Translations under genes and position numbers: made by a program
From: Aegilops tauschii subsp. strangulata
Lineage: Eukaryota > Streptophyta > Magnoliopsida > Poales > Poaceae
NCBI RefSeq assembly: GCF_002575655.3
Contig: NC_053037.3
Location: 570,440,880-570,504,879 of the forward strand
DNA length: 64,000 nucleotides
Direction of reading: 5' to 3'
Shown: piece after piece, positions 32,288-42,651 of the stretch
Position numbering within the stretch: position 1 is the stretch's first letter
Layout: each line of letters opens with the position of its first letter
The notes under the pieces: generated by a model
The model's input: only the letters and a program-made list of their open reading frames with translations
Database searches by the model: none
Told to the model about the DNA's origin: nothing

Positions 32288-33031
32288 CTACGTGGTCGAC
32301 GGCGATCCGACAACTCTGAAGCAGTCCATAACATCAGTCCGGCAAGTCGGGCACGTGGACACGCGGTGGAACCACGGCCCGATGCACCGGCCGTGGAAAA
32401 CGTGGGAGCACGGCAGCCTCACGGTCTCCTCATCGTTCGTCCCCTCGTCAGACATACAAATAGCACACCGCTCTCCGAGCTCGCCATGTGCGGCAACTTC
32501 GGCATCGGCCTCTTTGCACGCCAGCAGCAGCGCCTTGGGCTCGCTGTGGATCAGCCTGACCGAGAGGATCAGCTCCACGTCGAAGGCGTAGACCGGGACG
32601 ACTCCACAACCATCTTCGACATCACGGCGGACGGTTGCGACGATGGTGGTGGCGATGCCATGGGGCAGGAAGTCCTCCCAGTTGTCGGCGGCGAGGTCGT
32701 ACTCGCCGGTCATTGGCGCGTCGGCGAGCACGCGGTGGATGAGGTCGCGGCAGGCCACGTAGCTCCGGAAGAGTGCAGGGTCGGCGACCTCCACCCGGTG
32801 GTCCAAGTCCTCGAGGTGGAGGTCCTGCTCGGGCTGGAACCGGCCCCTCCTCGGTCTGATGTCCCCAATCCTGAGCGGCTCGTGGGACACGATCACCTGG
32901 CCGTGTACGCGCACGGAGCACGGGCTGTGATGGTCGGGCTCCTTCATCGTGATGGTCACCTCGCCGCAGGCACCGACCCGAGTCTCCGTCGCCGTCGCCG
33001 CCGCCCGTGACGACCACCCTGCTGTTGCCAT
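32288..33031 (-). CDS. RING-H2 finger protein (E3 ubiquitin ligase), 247 aa
   Basis: A single-exon frame with good start context (GCCATGGCAA on the minus strand). The C-terminal RING-H2 finger has the full C3H2C3 ligand set: C189, C192, C208, H210, H213, C216, C227 and C230 (ERCAIC, then LPCSHVFHGRCIGPW, then CPTCR). In the family this domain binds an E2 enzyme and catalyses substrate ubiquitination, usually in cytosol or nucleus; no membrane segment is visible. The N-terminal 180 residues are not a domain I recognise, though similar grass RING genes have such a variable region. No stops or shifts were seen. It lies about 200 bases from, and divergent to, an F-box pseudogene. The substrate is unknown. 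Confidence 0.85.
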   Translation of the reverse strand: MATAGWSSRAAATATETRVGACGEVTITMKEPDHHSPCSVRVHGQVIVSHEPLRIGDIRPRRGRFQPEQDLHLEDLDHRVEVADPALFRSYVACRDLIHRVLADAPMTGEYDLAADNWEDFLPHGIATTIVATVRRDVEDGCGVVPVYAFDVELILSVRLIHSEPKALLLACKEADAEVAAHGELGERCAICMSDEGTNDEETVRLPCSHVFHGRCIGPWFHRVSTCPTCRTDVMDCFRVVGSPSTT

Positions 33032-33240
33032 GGCGCACCTGCTAGCTACGTCGTGCCGTGCGTGCGTACGCTGAACTAATAAGTGGAAAGTAGGGAGGTC
33101 GACTAGAAGTCGGTTAAGGTTTCCTTGTCTCGCGCAAGTCAGAATCCGAGTTGTAGACTAGCCCGTGTGCTGTCTGCATATCAATATGTAAACGCATCGA
33201 TCTGACGCTTTCACGTAGGTTGATCTCGGAAAGTTCGAAG
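33032..33240. other. Divergent intergenic region between RING-H2 gene and F-box pseudogene
   Basis: About 200 bases. The right part (from about 33100) is homologous to the 5' flank of the intact F-box/FBA gene at 42500-42650 (shared CTTCCTTGTCT-like and AGCCCGTGTGCTGTC blocks). No TATA box is obvious on either strand. Confidence 0.45.
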
Positions 33241-34428
33241 CCATGCCCTGTGCTACCGGACCATCTGATAGAGGACATCCTGGGGCGGCTGCCGGCGAAG
33301 TTCGTGCACAAGTGACGCTGCCTCTCCCGCGCTCTCGTCGGACGCCTTCGCCAACCGCTACCTCCAGCTGGCCAACCGCCGCAGCTGCCCCAAGATCCTC
33401 TTCCTGCAAGACTCGGCGTACCATGGGCCCAAGACGCACATGTGGTCGCGGGAGCACCCTGGCGGCGCAACGCTCATGGACATCCCGCGTGATCTCGTGC
33501 GAAACAGCTCCTCACACAACAGTACTATACACCACAGCGTCCCGCGCCTCCTTACCCAGCCATGCCGCGGCCTTGTTGTCCTCCAAGTCACCGGCACCGC
33601 CTCGGGGGTTTACTACGTGTGCAACCCGTCCACCGGCCGACTAGCAGCCCTCCCGAAAGGCCGGCCAACGGGCAGCCCAGGAGACATGGAGTTGGATCAG
33701 AGCTATGCGAGCCTAGGGCTTGGCTATGACTCGTGCACCAGGAAGCACAAAGTGGCGCGCATCTACTACCGTGGCTGCAAAGCCGGGAAGGACTTTCCCT
33801 TATCCGCTGGATGCGAGGTCTACGTGGTGAAGTCCACCGGGCTCTGGAGACCGTCGGAGCGAGGCGTCCAAGAGAAACCCACAGGTTGGGTAGACAATGC
33901 CCAAAAAAGCGTCTTTGCGCTTGGCTATATGTATTGGCTAGCCCACCGGAAGCTCAGGTTCTTACCGTCGCCAGAGGAGATGTTCATCGTATCCTTTTCC
34001 CTCTGTAGCGAGAAATTTGGGACCGTGGCACCACCGCCGGTTAGCACGGAGAAGAATCTTCTAGTTAGACATCATTTAACGGAGCTTGGTGGACACCTAT
34101 GCCTCTTTTGCACACATGTGTACAACAAATCGCCACGGCGCTATCACACATATGGCTACTACGTGGGTATGAAACCGGCACATGGGATTTGCATTGTGAA
34201 ATTGACCTGGCAAGGGTGTCGCCCGAGGCCTGCAAGTTCATGTACAGCGGGCACGGAACCGTGCCGGTTGCCACGATCGATAATGGTCGACGCATCATCT
34301 TCATACAACCACGCGATCCACCTTCTCACACGCCGAGCTTCAAGCTTTGCGCATATGACCCCGTGATTCGTGATATTGAGAATCTCATGGATGCTACTAG
34401 TTCTGTTGCCCATAAAACCATGACCTTA

Positions 34429-36653
34429 GAGCAACTCTAGCAGACCCCGCATCCCGCCGGCCCGCAAAACGCGTTTGCAGTTGGCGCAAAATGGCCTTTG
34501 CGGGCTAGCCCGGACGGCCACAGATGCAGACCCCTCAAACGGACCCGTAAAAAAGCATATTCGCGTCGGCTTTGCGGGGTCTGCTCTTTGCGCCGCTGCA
34601 TCCCGCATCTCATCGGCCCGCAAATATCAAATCCAACATAATACAAAAATCGAAAGCAAAACTAAATTATTCAAATCAAACATAATACAATAATCATCCA
34701 CATTACAAATAATTATTCAAATCACCGTAGCAAACTTAAATAATGCAATACAAAACTTGTCATGAATACAAATACAAATGAATACAAAAATGAGTCACTG
34801 TCCAGCCCTTTGCCAATGGTGCTCAATAAAATCCTCCTAAAGTTGAAAGTGTGTGTTTGCATTTTCAATCTCCTTGTATGTCTGAAGAAAAGCTCTAATG
34901 CGGTTAGGGTCTCTAGCTGGTTTGGCAAGGCTACCCACATTGTCGTAGAAGAATTTCAAGTTCATTCCTCTCTCATCTTCAAGAATCATATTGTGCAGGC
35001 TGACACAACATGTCATGATATTTTTTAAGGTTTTCTTATCCCAAAAACCAACAGGACCATGGACAATGGCAAACCTAAATTGCAAAACACCGAATGCTCT
35101 TTCAATGTCTTTTCGGGCTGCCTCTTGCATCCTTACAAATTCACATTGTTTTTTAGTTTTGGGTTATTTGATGCTCTTGACAAATGTGCAACAAGGAGGG
35201 TATATACCATCTGCAAGATAGTATCCCTTTGTGTATTCATGCCCATTGATAGTATAGTTGCAAGTAGGAGCATCACCACTAGCAAGCCTAGCAAACAAAT
35301 AAGACCGTTGCAACACATTGATATCATTGAGAATGCCCGGCATACCAAAAAAGCAATGCCAAATCCATAAATTCTCGGATGCTACGGCCTCTAGCACAAT
35401 TGTTGCATCACGAGACTTGCCACAATACATTCCTTGCCATGCCTTGGGGCAATTTTTCCAAGTCCAATGCATACAATCAATGCTACCTAGCATGCCAGGC
35501 TAACCTCTCCTCTCATTAGATGACATCAATTTCTTTGTGTCATCTTCGTTGGGTGCCCGAACATACTCAGGACCAAAGACACGGATGATCACCTTTGCAA
35601 ATCTACGCACATACTCAATTGTAGTATCTTCACCAATGCAAAGGTACTCATCGGCATAGTCAACCGGAACACCATACGCAATCACCCGCATTGCCGCGGA
35701 GTTTTTTTGATATGCACTAAATCCCTTTAAGCCCGCAACATTTCTTTTTTGAGTAAAATACCGGCAATTTGCCACGCAAGCTTGAACAATTTTGACAAAG
35801 AGGGATCGGCGCATTCGGTACCTTCTCCGGAAGAGGTGTGGTGGATATGTAGGGTTATCCGCGAAGTAGTCTTGCATCGACATCTCGTTCCCAAGATGAC
35901 GATTCCGAGGAATGCAAAGACGCCCCACGGTCGATCCTCGCCTCCTCTTCCGGTTCTCGTCTTCGTGCTCCTTCACGGTAAGTGCCATGACCAATGTCTG
36001 CTGCCGAAAGTTCGCAAGCATGGTCTCAACATCCGAGTCGTTCGAATCGGACGAATCGGAGAGCAAGAACTTCTCGCACGGGCTCAACTCCATCTAGATG
36101 CGTACCGGCGCGTCAATCAACTATACCGCTAGCAAAAATCACAAAAATACGCACTAACCGGTGGTAGACGCGGGCGAGCGATCCCGGGCGGCGACGAGGA
36201 GGCGGGCTCGACGGTGGTCGATCCCCGGCGGCGGCAGCGACGAGGGCGGCTCTTCTCGCCGGATCGAGGGGGGGGGGGGGGGTTGGTGCAGCGTCTCGGC
36301 GCGGGAGGGTGTGGGGCGGCCCCGCGGAGCGATTCCGCCTGCAGATTTGGCCGGAATCAGCGGCGGCGGCCGGGTGGAAGCAAGGGCGGTCGGCGGCGGA
36401 AGGAGGGGGTAAGGTGCGCGGGCTGAAATGTCCCTCCCGCCAACTGCTTCTCTGTGATGCAGGGCACCACAGCCGCGAGGGGGAAACCTGCGTATTCCTA
36501 GGTTAGGGGCGGGATTTTACCGTGCCCCCCAAATTTTGTTGCGGGCCGGGATGGAATACGGGGTCTGATCGGACAGATTTTTCCGCTCCGGCCCGCATTT
36601 TTGTGGTTATTTTACGGGTCGAGACGGGATGCAAGGCCTGCTAGAGTTGCTCT
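34429..36653 (-). mobile_element. PIF/Harbinger transposon (about 2.2 kb) with TTA target duplications
   Basis: The left end reads GAGCAACTCTAGCAGACCCC and the right end is the complement of GAGCAACTCTAGCAGGCC. TTA occurs at 34426-34428 and 36654-36656. The paralogous gene at 43860 shows the uninterrupted site, so the boundaries are firm to within a base. It encodes a transposase on the minus strand; the usual second Harbinger protein (Myb/SANT-like) was not found. The 5' side (36160-36420) is GC-rich with a 16-17 base G run at about 36268-36283. Confidence 0.88.
34837..36093 (-). pseudogene. Harbinger DDE transposase with two nonsense codons
   Basis: One continuous frame of 418 codons from ATG 36093 (MELSPCEKF) to the stop at 34837, broken only by TAG at 35500-35502 and TAA at 35164-35166. 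Conserved blocks in order are PHLFRRRYRMRRSLFVKIV, FSAYQKNSAAMRVIAYG, ADEYLCIGEDTTIEYVRRF, GSIDCMHWTWKNCP (first catalytic Asp), IWHCFFGMPGILNDINVLQ, GYYLADGIYPP (second Asp) and RKDIERAFGVLQFRF (Glu). It is the plant PIF/Harbinger nuclease that cuts and inserts the element at TWA sites. With no frameshift it is a recently silenced copy. The N-terminal acidic region is typical of the family. Confidence 0.85.
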
Positions 36654-36830
36654 TTAAGGCATGCTGCATTGTACCAGGAAAGCATGGACTCCCCTGGCAG
36701 CAGCGGCAAATGACATCATTTTGGCCGTGTCGTTCGTGATGCGATGATTGCCGACGCACGCCCTGAAGACATTTATGTGTGTTTGCCGGAGCTGGTGGAC
36801 CATGATAGAGAGCAACCTCTGTGCTGTACC

Positions 36831-37060
36831 ACAACGTACATGTATCGAGTTTAGTAATTACTGAATAATTCGTGCATGTACAAAGTTTTGCAAAATAAAA
36901 ATAATACTATATTTGTTCTCTGCCTTTTATAGTTTAGCTCATACATGTAGTTTTCACTTTGAATACAAATTTGGACATCAGCTCATGAAACAAAGAAGTT
37001 GCATATCCTTCTATATCAAATTGTGCGCCAGGCATAAAGATATATATATGAGACATTGAG
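36831..37060. other. 3' flank of the F-box pseudogene
   Basis: It matches the 3' flank of the intact paralogue (44075-44430): AATAATTCGTGCATGTAC and TTTAGCTCATACATGTAGTT occur in both. The pseudogene flank lacks the MITE present at 44098-44238, so it shows the empty site. Confidence 0.7.
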
Positions 37061-37720
37061 GCGTGTGGCCACAGCCGCCACCTCCTGTTCCAAGAAAAGT
37101 TAGGGTTCCTTTGTCTCCCGTCGGCGCCGCCGCCGGTCTGCCTCGTCTCCGATGGCCTTAGGATCATGGGAGCGCAGTGGATCCCAGCCCTTGCCGACAG
37201 GAGGGCTCTGGTTTTAGACATTACTTTGAGTTTTCTTAGGGTTTGTGTCCTGCTCAGAAAGGCGAGACGGCAACAGCTCCCTAAAGATAGAATAATGTTC
37301 TCCTGCCTAGCCCCGTGCCGGTTGTGCGTCTAGTATCGTTGATGGGTGTGTGGAGATATGTCACCGGTGGATTTTTCTTTGATGGATCTGCTCGGATCTA
37401 GTCGTCGCTCGTCTACGTTCGTTTGTATCCAGGTTGATTCCTTTCGAACTATGCTACACTTCATCGGTGGTGGTTCCTGTTTTGGTGCACTAGTCCTACG
37501 GGGCCTTAGCACGACGACTTTTCGACAGTCTACTACAACAAGGTATATCCGGCTTGGCGAGGGGGGGGGGGGGGGGGGCGATGAAGAAGGCGCGCCTTCG
37601 GCTTGTTTTAGTGCTTGTAGTCGTCGCTAGGTGATCCACGGATCTAAATGTAATGTTTGTTATTTCTGGTTCCGTTGTACCGCCATGATTGAAGATGAAA
37701 AAACCGGAAGTTTTCTCGCA
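37060..37720 (+). repeat. Retroposon-like GC-rich repeat (non-LTR type)
   Basis: A GC-rich, weakly coding-like block starts near 37060 with GCCGCCACCTCCTGTTCC. It contains a long G run (about 20 Gs, 37560-37579) and ends in GTGATCCACGG, an AATGTAAT block and A-rich sequence (37725). The layout resembles a family of short non-LTR retroposons in Triticeae. A related 3' end is at 39395-39465. No protein is encoded. Confidence 0.4.
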
Positions 37721-38144
37721 AAAATAATAATCCTAATTCAACTTTTAAATGTTTGACCAAGTTTCTATTTATATGGTATGATGTATCTACATATACAGTC
37801 TTGAGCCTCCATCCTCGTCATATTGTATTTTTTTTTTTTGTGGAGGATTGATCAAATTTTGAATTTATGATGCTAGGCACTGGCTGAGTTACAGCAAGGC
37901 TGGATGGGCCATGGCTCGCCCAGCCCAGATCAAAGACAGTGGAGTCTTGAGATTAGACTGGGCCATTTTGAAAAAAATAGTGGGCTCCCTTTGTACCGGC
38001 CCGCCCAAATTTACCATTGTAGCTCCGCCACTGATGCTAGGATGGTTTTCTTTTGTATGAGTTCCTATTCGGTGCCTTCGTAAGCATAGTTTGTTCTGAT
38101 AGTGGAGCTGTTGTATGGAGTGCAGCGTTTCAGTGCCCAGACTC
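37721..38144. other. Intergenic, no gene recognised
   Basis: AT-rich, with a T run at 37829-37839 and a GGGCC-containing segment at 37900-38010. No coding domain is seen. Confidence 0.3.
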
Positions 38145-38466
38145 ATCTGCACCCGGTCAGAAAAAAATCATAAAAAATTCTAATTTTTTTGCATGGTAGA
38201 AAATTTATTGTATGAGGTCTAGTCCAATTTTCAGAGCATTTGGAAGTATGAGTAGCTCTCAGCAAAAAAACAGATCAGGTCAGAACAATAAACTTTTTTA
38301 CAGACCTTGAATTTGTCTTTTTTATCGAGAGCTGCTCGGATATCCAACTGATTTGAAAATTGGAGCGGACCTCATGCATCAAATTATCTACCATGCAAAA
38401 GAAATTGGAATTTTTTGAATTCTTTTAGTATTTGTTTTGATTTTTTGTTTCGACGCGGGTGCAGAT
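38145..38466. mobile_element. Foldback MITE-like element with long inverted arms (322 bp)
   Basis: The left arm starts ATCTGCACCCGGTC and the right arm ends GACGCGGGTGCAGAT. Internal parts also pair: GCATGGTAGAAAATTT with AATTATCTACCATGC, and CAATTTTCAGAGC with GAAAATTGGAGC. The arms are about 150 bases each around a short loop. There are no coding parts. Superfamily is undetermined; Mutator- or Harbinger-derived MITEs are both possible. Confidence 0.7.
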
Positions 38467-39465
38467 AAGCCTGGCCTCGGAAGTGGATTATCGATGCAGT
38501 TTGGTTTGTATATTTGTTGATATACGTGACACTATTGGTGTTCCTAGCTGGATCTCACTGCTTTCAAGAAAAGCTGCTCGTATGTCATTTTCTCTACATA
38601 ATGACACATAATTAGTTTGATTAAACCTGACATAAAAATATATATCGATAGTATATTTACGTGTTTTGTAGATATTTTACTACCTACATTTTTCATAAAC
38701 AAAGTCAAACTTATGTCCATTTCCTTAAAAACATTCTTATCTTTGTTGATCCCCACTTACTACAATCTTTTTAACATGTAATAATTAGGTAATTGCCCTT
38801 GCTTTTTAATGGGGCATAAATCTTTTAGTGGTTCAACACTAATCATGTCTAACATATAACTCTGAAATCTTCGTGTACGTCACATAGTATTGCCATCTTC
38901 TCCTGTGGTTGTGGGCATCTTTTCTGCTCCCTCAAAAGGTTGTGCTTCTCATCCTCATTGTGCCTCGGATCTGGCTAGTAGACAGACAGGGTTTTAATCC
39001 TCGCATGTGGCATTTGGACGGATGGCGGCGCTTCTTTTTTGAATCAGTCTTCAGGGCTCTAATCCTCCTCAAGTTCGCCTGTTGAGACAGATTAGACGAA
39101 GCTTCTGCATAGATTCCTGCCAGTTCCTTGGGCAGCAAGATTAGGGTTTCTCGTCATGCGTACGCAATGGTGATATTTGATGTCAGGTTTTTCAGATCGA
39201 TTCAATGATTCAATGGCGATGAATGCGACTCCGGGGCGCTGATTCTTAGTGGCACGTGCACGAAGACTTCCTAACTGTCATCAATAAGGACAAGTCGACT
39301 CTGGTATTGGAGCAGTGATAGCGGCACGTCAGCTACTCGTTCTAGCGGCGCCGCGGTGGCATTGGTTGTTCGGTGTCCATGCACCTCGATGTAATTTTTA
39401 TTAAGTTTGAGGTGATTTGTACTTTCGATGAATCTTTATAATAGATTTAATCCTTTTCGCAAAAT
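38467..39465. other. Intergenic with a possible retroposon 3' end
   Basis: No gene is recognised. The part 39000-39465 ends in CCTCGATGTAATTTTTATTA and a short A-rich tail, resembling the end of the repeat at 37060-37720. Confidence 0.3.
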
Positions 39466-39585
39466 ATAAGCTCAGGAGCACATATGTCCTTCCTTTTCTC
39501 GAGCAGACTCTTCACTCTTGTGCTCCAAGAGCTGCCTCACGAGTTGTGATCACAAATAGGGTCGAAAGATTGTTTCATGGTTTTA

Positions 39586-40030
39586 GGGCATCTCCAACAT
39601 CGACCCGCCAATTTCTCCCTCATCTGTCCGTGGACAGAGGGACCAGTGTGCGGAAACGGATGCGGGAGGAAGTCATCCAAGTCTACCTGCATATATTTCA
39701 ACAACTTATTGAACCAACCGGACGAAATTCATGCAAACCAGGCGGATTTTTATATTAACCGGAAGAGATTCATACAAACAAGGCGGATTTCATATAAACA
39801 TGATGAATTTCATTACATAACGGGCATACTTCAACTAAAAGCGGAGCTCATCCGACTCTGAAGGTATAATTTCGAACATTGTTCTATTCTAAACATAAAC
39901 TAAATGATCGCCGGCGCCCATTCTCCATGTCCATTCATGAGCCACGAGAACTGAAGTTTCACCTTCTCCAGTTCCACCTCAGACGAGGAGGGTGGTGCTT
40001 TTATATTACGAGACGGAGGGAGTACTTCTC
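39586..40030. mobile_element. Harbinger-like terminus plus half of a Stowaway MITE
   Basis: GGGCATCTCCAACATCGACC at 39586, preceded by TTA, is a typical Triticeae Harbinger start. The body (39600-39860) has direct repeats of CAAACAAGGCGGATTT-like units, and no second end was found. At 40003-40023 there is a lone Stowaway-like right end (GAGACGGAGGGAGTA) with no partner. Both are truncated remnants. Confidence 0.4.
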
Positions 40031-40284
40031 TGTTTTCATCCTAATGCAATATTTGTCGGGCATCACTAAGGATAAATGACAACAAAGGTGTAAAGAGATA
40101 GCGGCAACTAGGTAGATATTTTTGTTGTCTAATAGATAGAAAACTCCTTGAGTATACTTCAAAAATCATCTCACTTCTATGCTTTTGCGCAACATGAATT
40201 ATCATGTTGTTTGTCGTGCAACATTGCGAAAAAATTCAAAGAATTTGTTGATGTCAACGGGTGTGTGTATGAGAGGTGATTTTT

Positions 40285-40319
40285 TTCACCGGGTGCAATG
40301 CACGGGGCATGTTTGCTAG
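40285..40319 (+). mobile_element. 3' terminus of a Helitron
   Basis: CCGGGTGCAATGCACGGGG, about 10 bases, then GCTAG, with T following. This is the form of grass Helitron 3' ends: an imperfect hairpin before CTAG, inserted between A and T. The body to the left cannot be delimited. Confidence 0.45.
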
Positions 40320-40511
40320 TCTTTATCTTTATCTTTATCTTTACCTAATATTAAAGGGAGGATTGTTTCTCCATTTTTTTCGTTTACGGTGGGACCACTG
40401 GTTATTTTTCTTGGACGCTGGGTTAATTTTTTATGTACGTCCGTGATTTTCTCGAACAACTGGGCCGGCCCATGAAGATATTGATAGGCTGCGATGACAA
40501 ACTGTAGCTTC

Positions 40512-40598
40512 AAAAAAAGATGTCCTGAGGGGGGATCAAACCCTGGATGTCATACTCCAACATCACGCAACAACCAGCTGACCTACCAAGCTTTACTG
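40512..40598 (-). ncRNA. tRNA-like Pol III unit (A box, B box, T7 terminator)
   Basis: On the minus strand an A-box-like TGGTAGGTCAGCTGG (40588-40574) is followed by a B box GGTTTGATCCC (40542-40532), then a run of seven Ts (40518-40512), a Pol III stop. Spacing is close to that in tRNA genes. A cloverleaf cannot be folded well: the T arm is partial and the acceptor stem is absent. It is probably a tRNA-derived segment such as a SINE head; transcription is unproven. Confidence 0.45.
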
Positions 40599-40639
40599 GT
40601 TACAAGATAGTGCAAAGCATTAAGAACCAATCTCCACAG

Positions 40640-41335
40640 CAGATACGAATATTTTTAAAATTTCGAACGCAATTATTTTTTAAAATAATACCAGAATGTT
40701 TTGTGAAACGAAAACACTTTAAAAATTTGTAAAAATATTTTTTTTTAAATGAAACATTTTCCGAAAATCATGATTTTTTTTTCAAATAGGAATATTTTTT
40801 AAATTCCAAAACAAAATGTGAAAACGCAAACATTTTTAAACTCTCGAGAAAAACTGGAAAACACAAAAAATGAAACTCCTGCAAAAAGGAAAACATGAAC
40901 ATTTTTCTAAAAAATTTGAACAATTTGTGGAAACGGATTTATTTTTGTGAAATTCCAGAAAAACTCTGAAAATTTGTTAAAATTTCGAACAAAAAAAATC
41001 CAATTTAAGAAAAAACTCCAATTTTTTTTGAAAACATGTTTTTAAAAACATTTTCGAACAAATTTGGAAACGGGAACATTATTTTAAATTCCTGAAAATA
41101 AAAACATGAACATTTATTTAATTTGTGAACAATTTCTGAAAACAGGAACATTTTCTGAAATTCTGAACATGTTTTAAAAGTTGTGAAAAATCAGAACAAG
41201 ACCATTCCGAACAAACTTTCAAAAACACGAACATTTTATGAAAATCCAAAATATTTTTTAATTTATTTACAAATATGAAAACACGAACATTTTTGAAAAT
41301 TTTAAAAGCACGGTCATTTTGTTATATAGAGAGGG
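40640..41335. repeat. A-rich degenerate repeats in the Helitron
   Basis: Dozens of irregular copies of AAAACACGAACATTTTT, GAACATTTTCTGAAA and similar, at roughly 30-50 base intervals. No coding potential. Confidence 0.6.
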
Positions 41336-42640
41336 TTTGTTTGAATATTTATCCCACCTCACTTCGATCCACGAAAATCCACCAGTTTATATACGCGGAA
41401 GAGTTGTCGAGTAATCATCAAGCCCAATGAAGGGTAAGTTGCGGGAGTGAAGGAATTAAGATGGGCTCTAATTAAATGAAATTATGGGAATAGAGCCGGA
41501 CAAAAGAATTAATGTTGGCTCTAAACAGAAATGTGGGAAGTATGGCTGGATTGTTGTCTCATGATGTGCTTGCATGTCCCATGCAGTGTATGATATGGCT
41601 GAATCTAACTAACAAAAGATATAAGATACCTAGTTGCAGTGGTATATATAGCTGGTGAGTGACGATTGAATATTAATGCATGCTAACAAAACAACCCCCG
41701 AGATGTGTGCAACACGGGACATGTTGCTGCCTTCTTTCCATGGGATCAATCGGGTCTCGGTAGCAAATTACTCAAAAACGAAAAAAGAAGCAAACGACCT
41801 GCCTTCAGCTTTGATTTTTGGGCGGCCTGTTAACCTTTTCAATGCGCAAGGGAATGCTTTTATTTCTCGGTGTTTTTGTCGCTATCAGGTTTTACTTTTC
41901 TGAAAGAAAAAAAAATACCAGGTTAATCTACATGCAGCTTTTGATCGAGCATTGTTGCTGCAAACGACACACACAACAATTTTAGGCCCGCTGCTGTCGC
42001 ACAAAGCATAAGACAACGTTGGAAGGTCAGTCATTTGCTACGTTCGGAAGCACGCCAATGGAACACCAGTCGCCGCTATTGTTTTTCTATTGGGAAGTTG
42101 GACCGGCATGCTGCAAAACCGATTACATAAACGCTGCCAGGACAACAAATCACACGGACAATGTAGCAAAGACGACCACATGGACACACCAAGGACGACC
42201 GCCATTGCCGAATGCATGTTGTAGTGAGGTCAATCAGTGTTGCTACAAGTTGGATGTGTGAAGGTGTAAAGCTAACTAAGTGTAGATGTTAGGATTATAA
42301 GGAGAACTAATTGATCCTTAGCACCGGTCTTAAGGGTTGTTGCGTGATTAATGGTTGATTGATATGTCTTTTATAGCTTGATGTGCGTCTCCTCCGGTGA
42401 ATCTGGATGCTATCTTGCCACACAGGTGGACACGTTAATTTTTAGTCCCGTTTCAACGCACGGACATATGTGCTAGTAATTTAATGTTCGCAGGAGTTGG
42501 ATAGAAGTCTGCATAGGCTTCCTTGTCTTGCGTAAGTCAGACTCCAACTTACAGATCAGCCCGTGTGCTGTCCGTACTCTTCGCTATAATCGGTTTGACG
42601 CTTTCACGTTGCTCGACGTCTCAATTGTTGATGCGTGCAA
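41336..42640. other. Helitron interior and F-box 5' flank
   Basis: 41336-42476 contains short ORFs only and no recognised gene. 42477-42640 is the 5' flank of the F-box/FBA gene; it is homologous to 33100-33240 near the pseudogene. Confidence 0.4.
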
Positions 42641-42651
42641 ACTTCATACCT

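Larger units (their letters stand above)
33241..36830 (+). pseudogene. F-box/FBA pseudogene, interrupted by a Harbinger element
   Basis: A close paralogue of the intact gene at 42652-44055. Lesions seen by comparison are: no ATG at the ancestral start; a TGA codon at 33313-33315 where the paralogue has TGC; a 14-bp deletion at about 33331 inside the F-box; and a 2-base insertion near 34146. A 2.2-kb transposon is inserted after 34428. The coding tail resumes at 36657 and runs to about 36830 (homologous to YEESMVSPGQ onward). The central associated domain remains readable in one frame (33440-34140; NPSTGRLAALP, GYDSCTRKHKVARIYYRG). The 3' flank after 36830 also matches the paralogue. Not functional. 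Confidence 0.9.
40320..42476 (+). mobile_element. Non-autonomous Helitron (2157 bp), tentative
   Basis: It begins with TC right after the CTAG of the previous Helitron end (TCTTTATC, then TAATATTAAAGGGAGG) and ends with the hairpin-like CCCGTTTCAACGCACGG and then GTGCTAG, with T following. No Rep/helicase gene is encoded. It contains a tRNA-like segment (40512-40598) and an A-rich repetitive region. It ends less than 40 bases before DNA homologous to the 5' flank of the F-box pseudogene at 33.1 kb, so it landed in the promoter region of the F-box/FBA gene. The 5' boundary is an inference. Confidence 0.5.

Noticed and set aside
40512..40598. A functional tRNA gene
   Set aside because: A and B boxes are present, but the acceptor stem and a full cloverleaf are not, so it is listed only as a tRNA-like unit.
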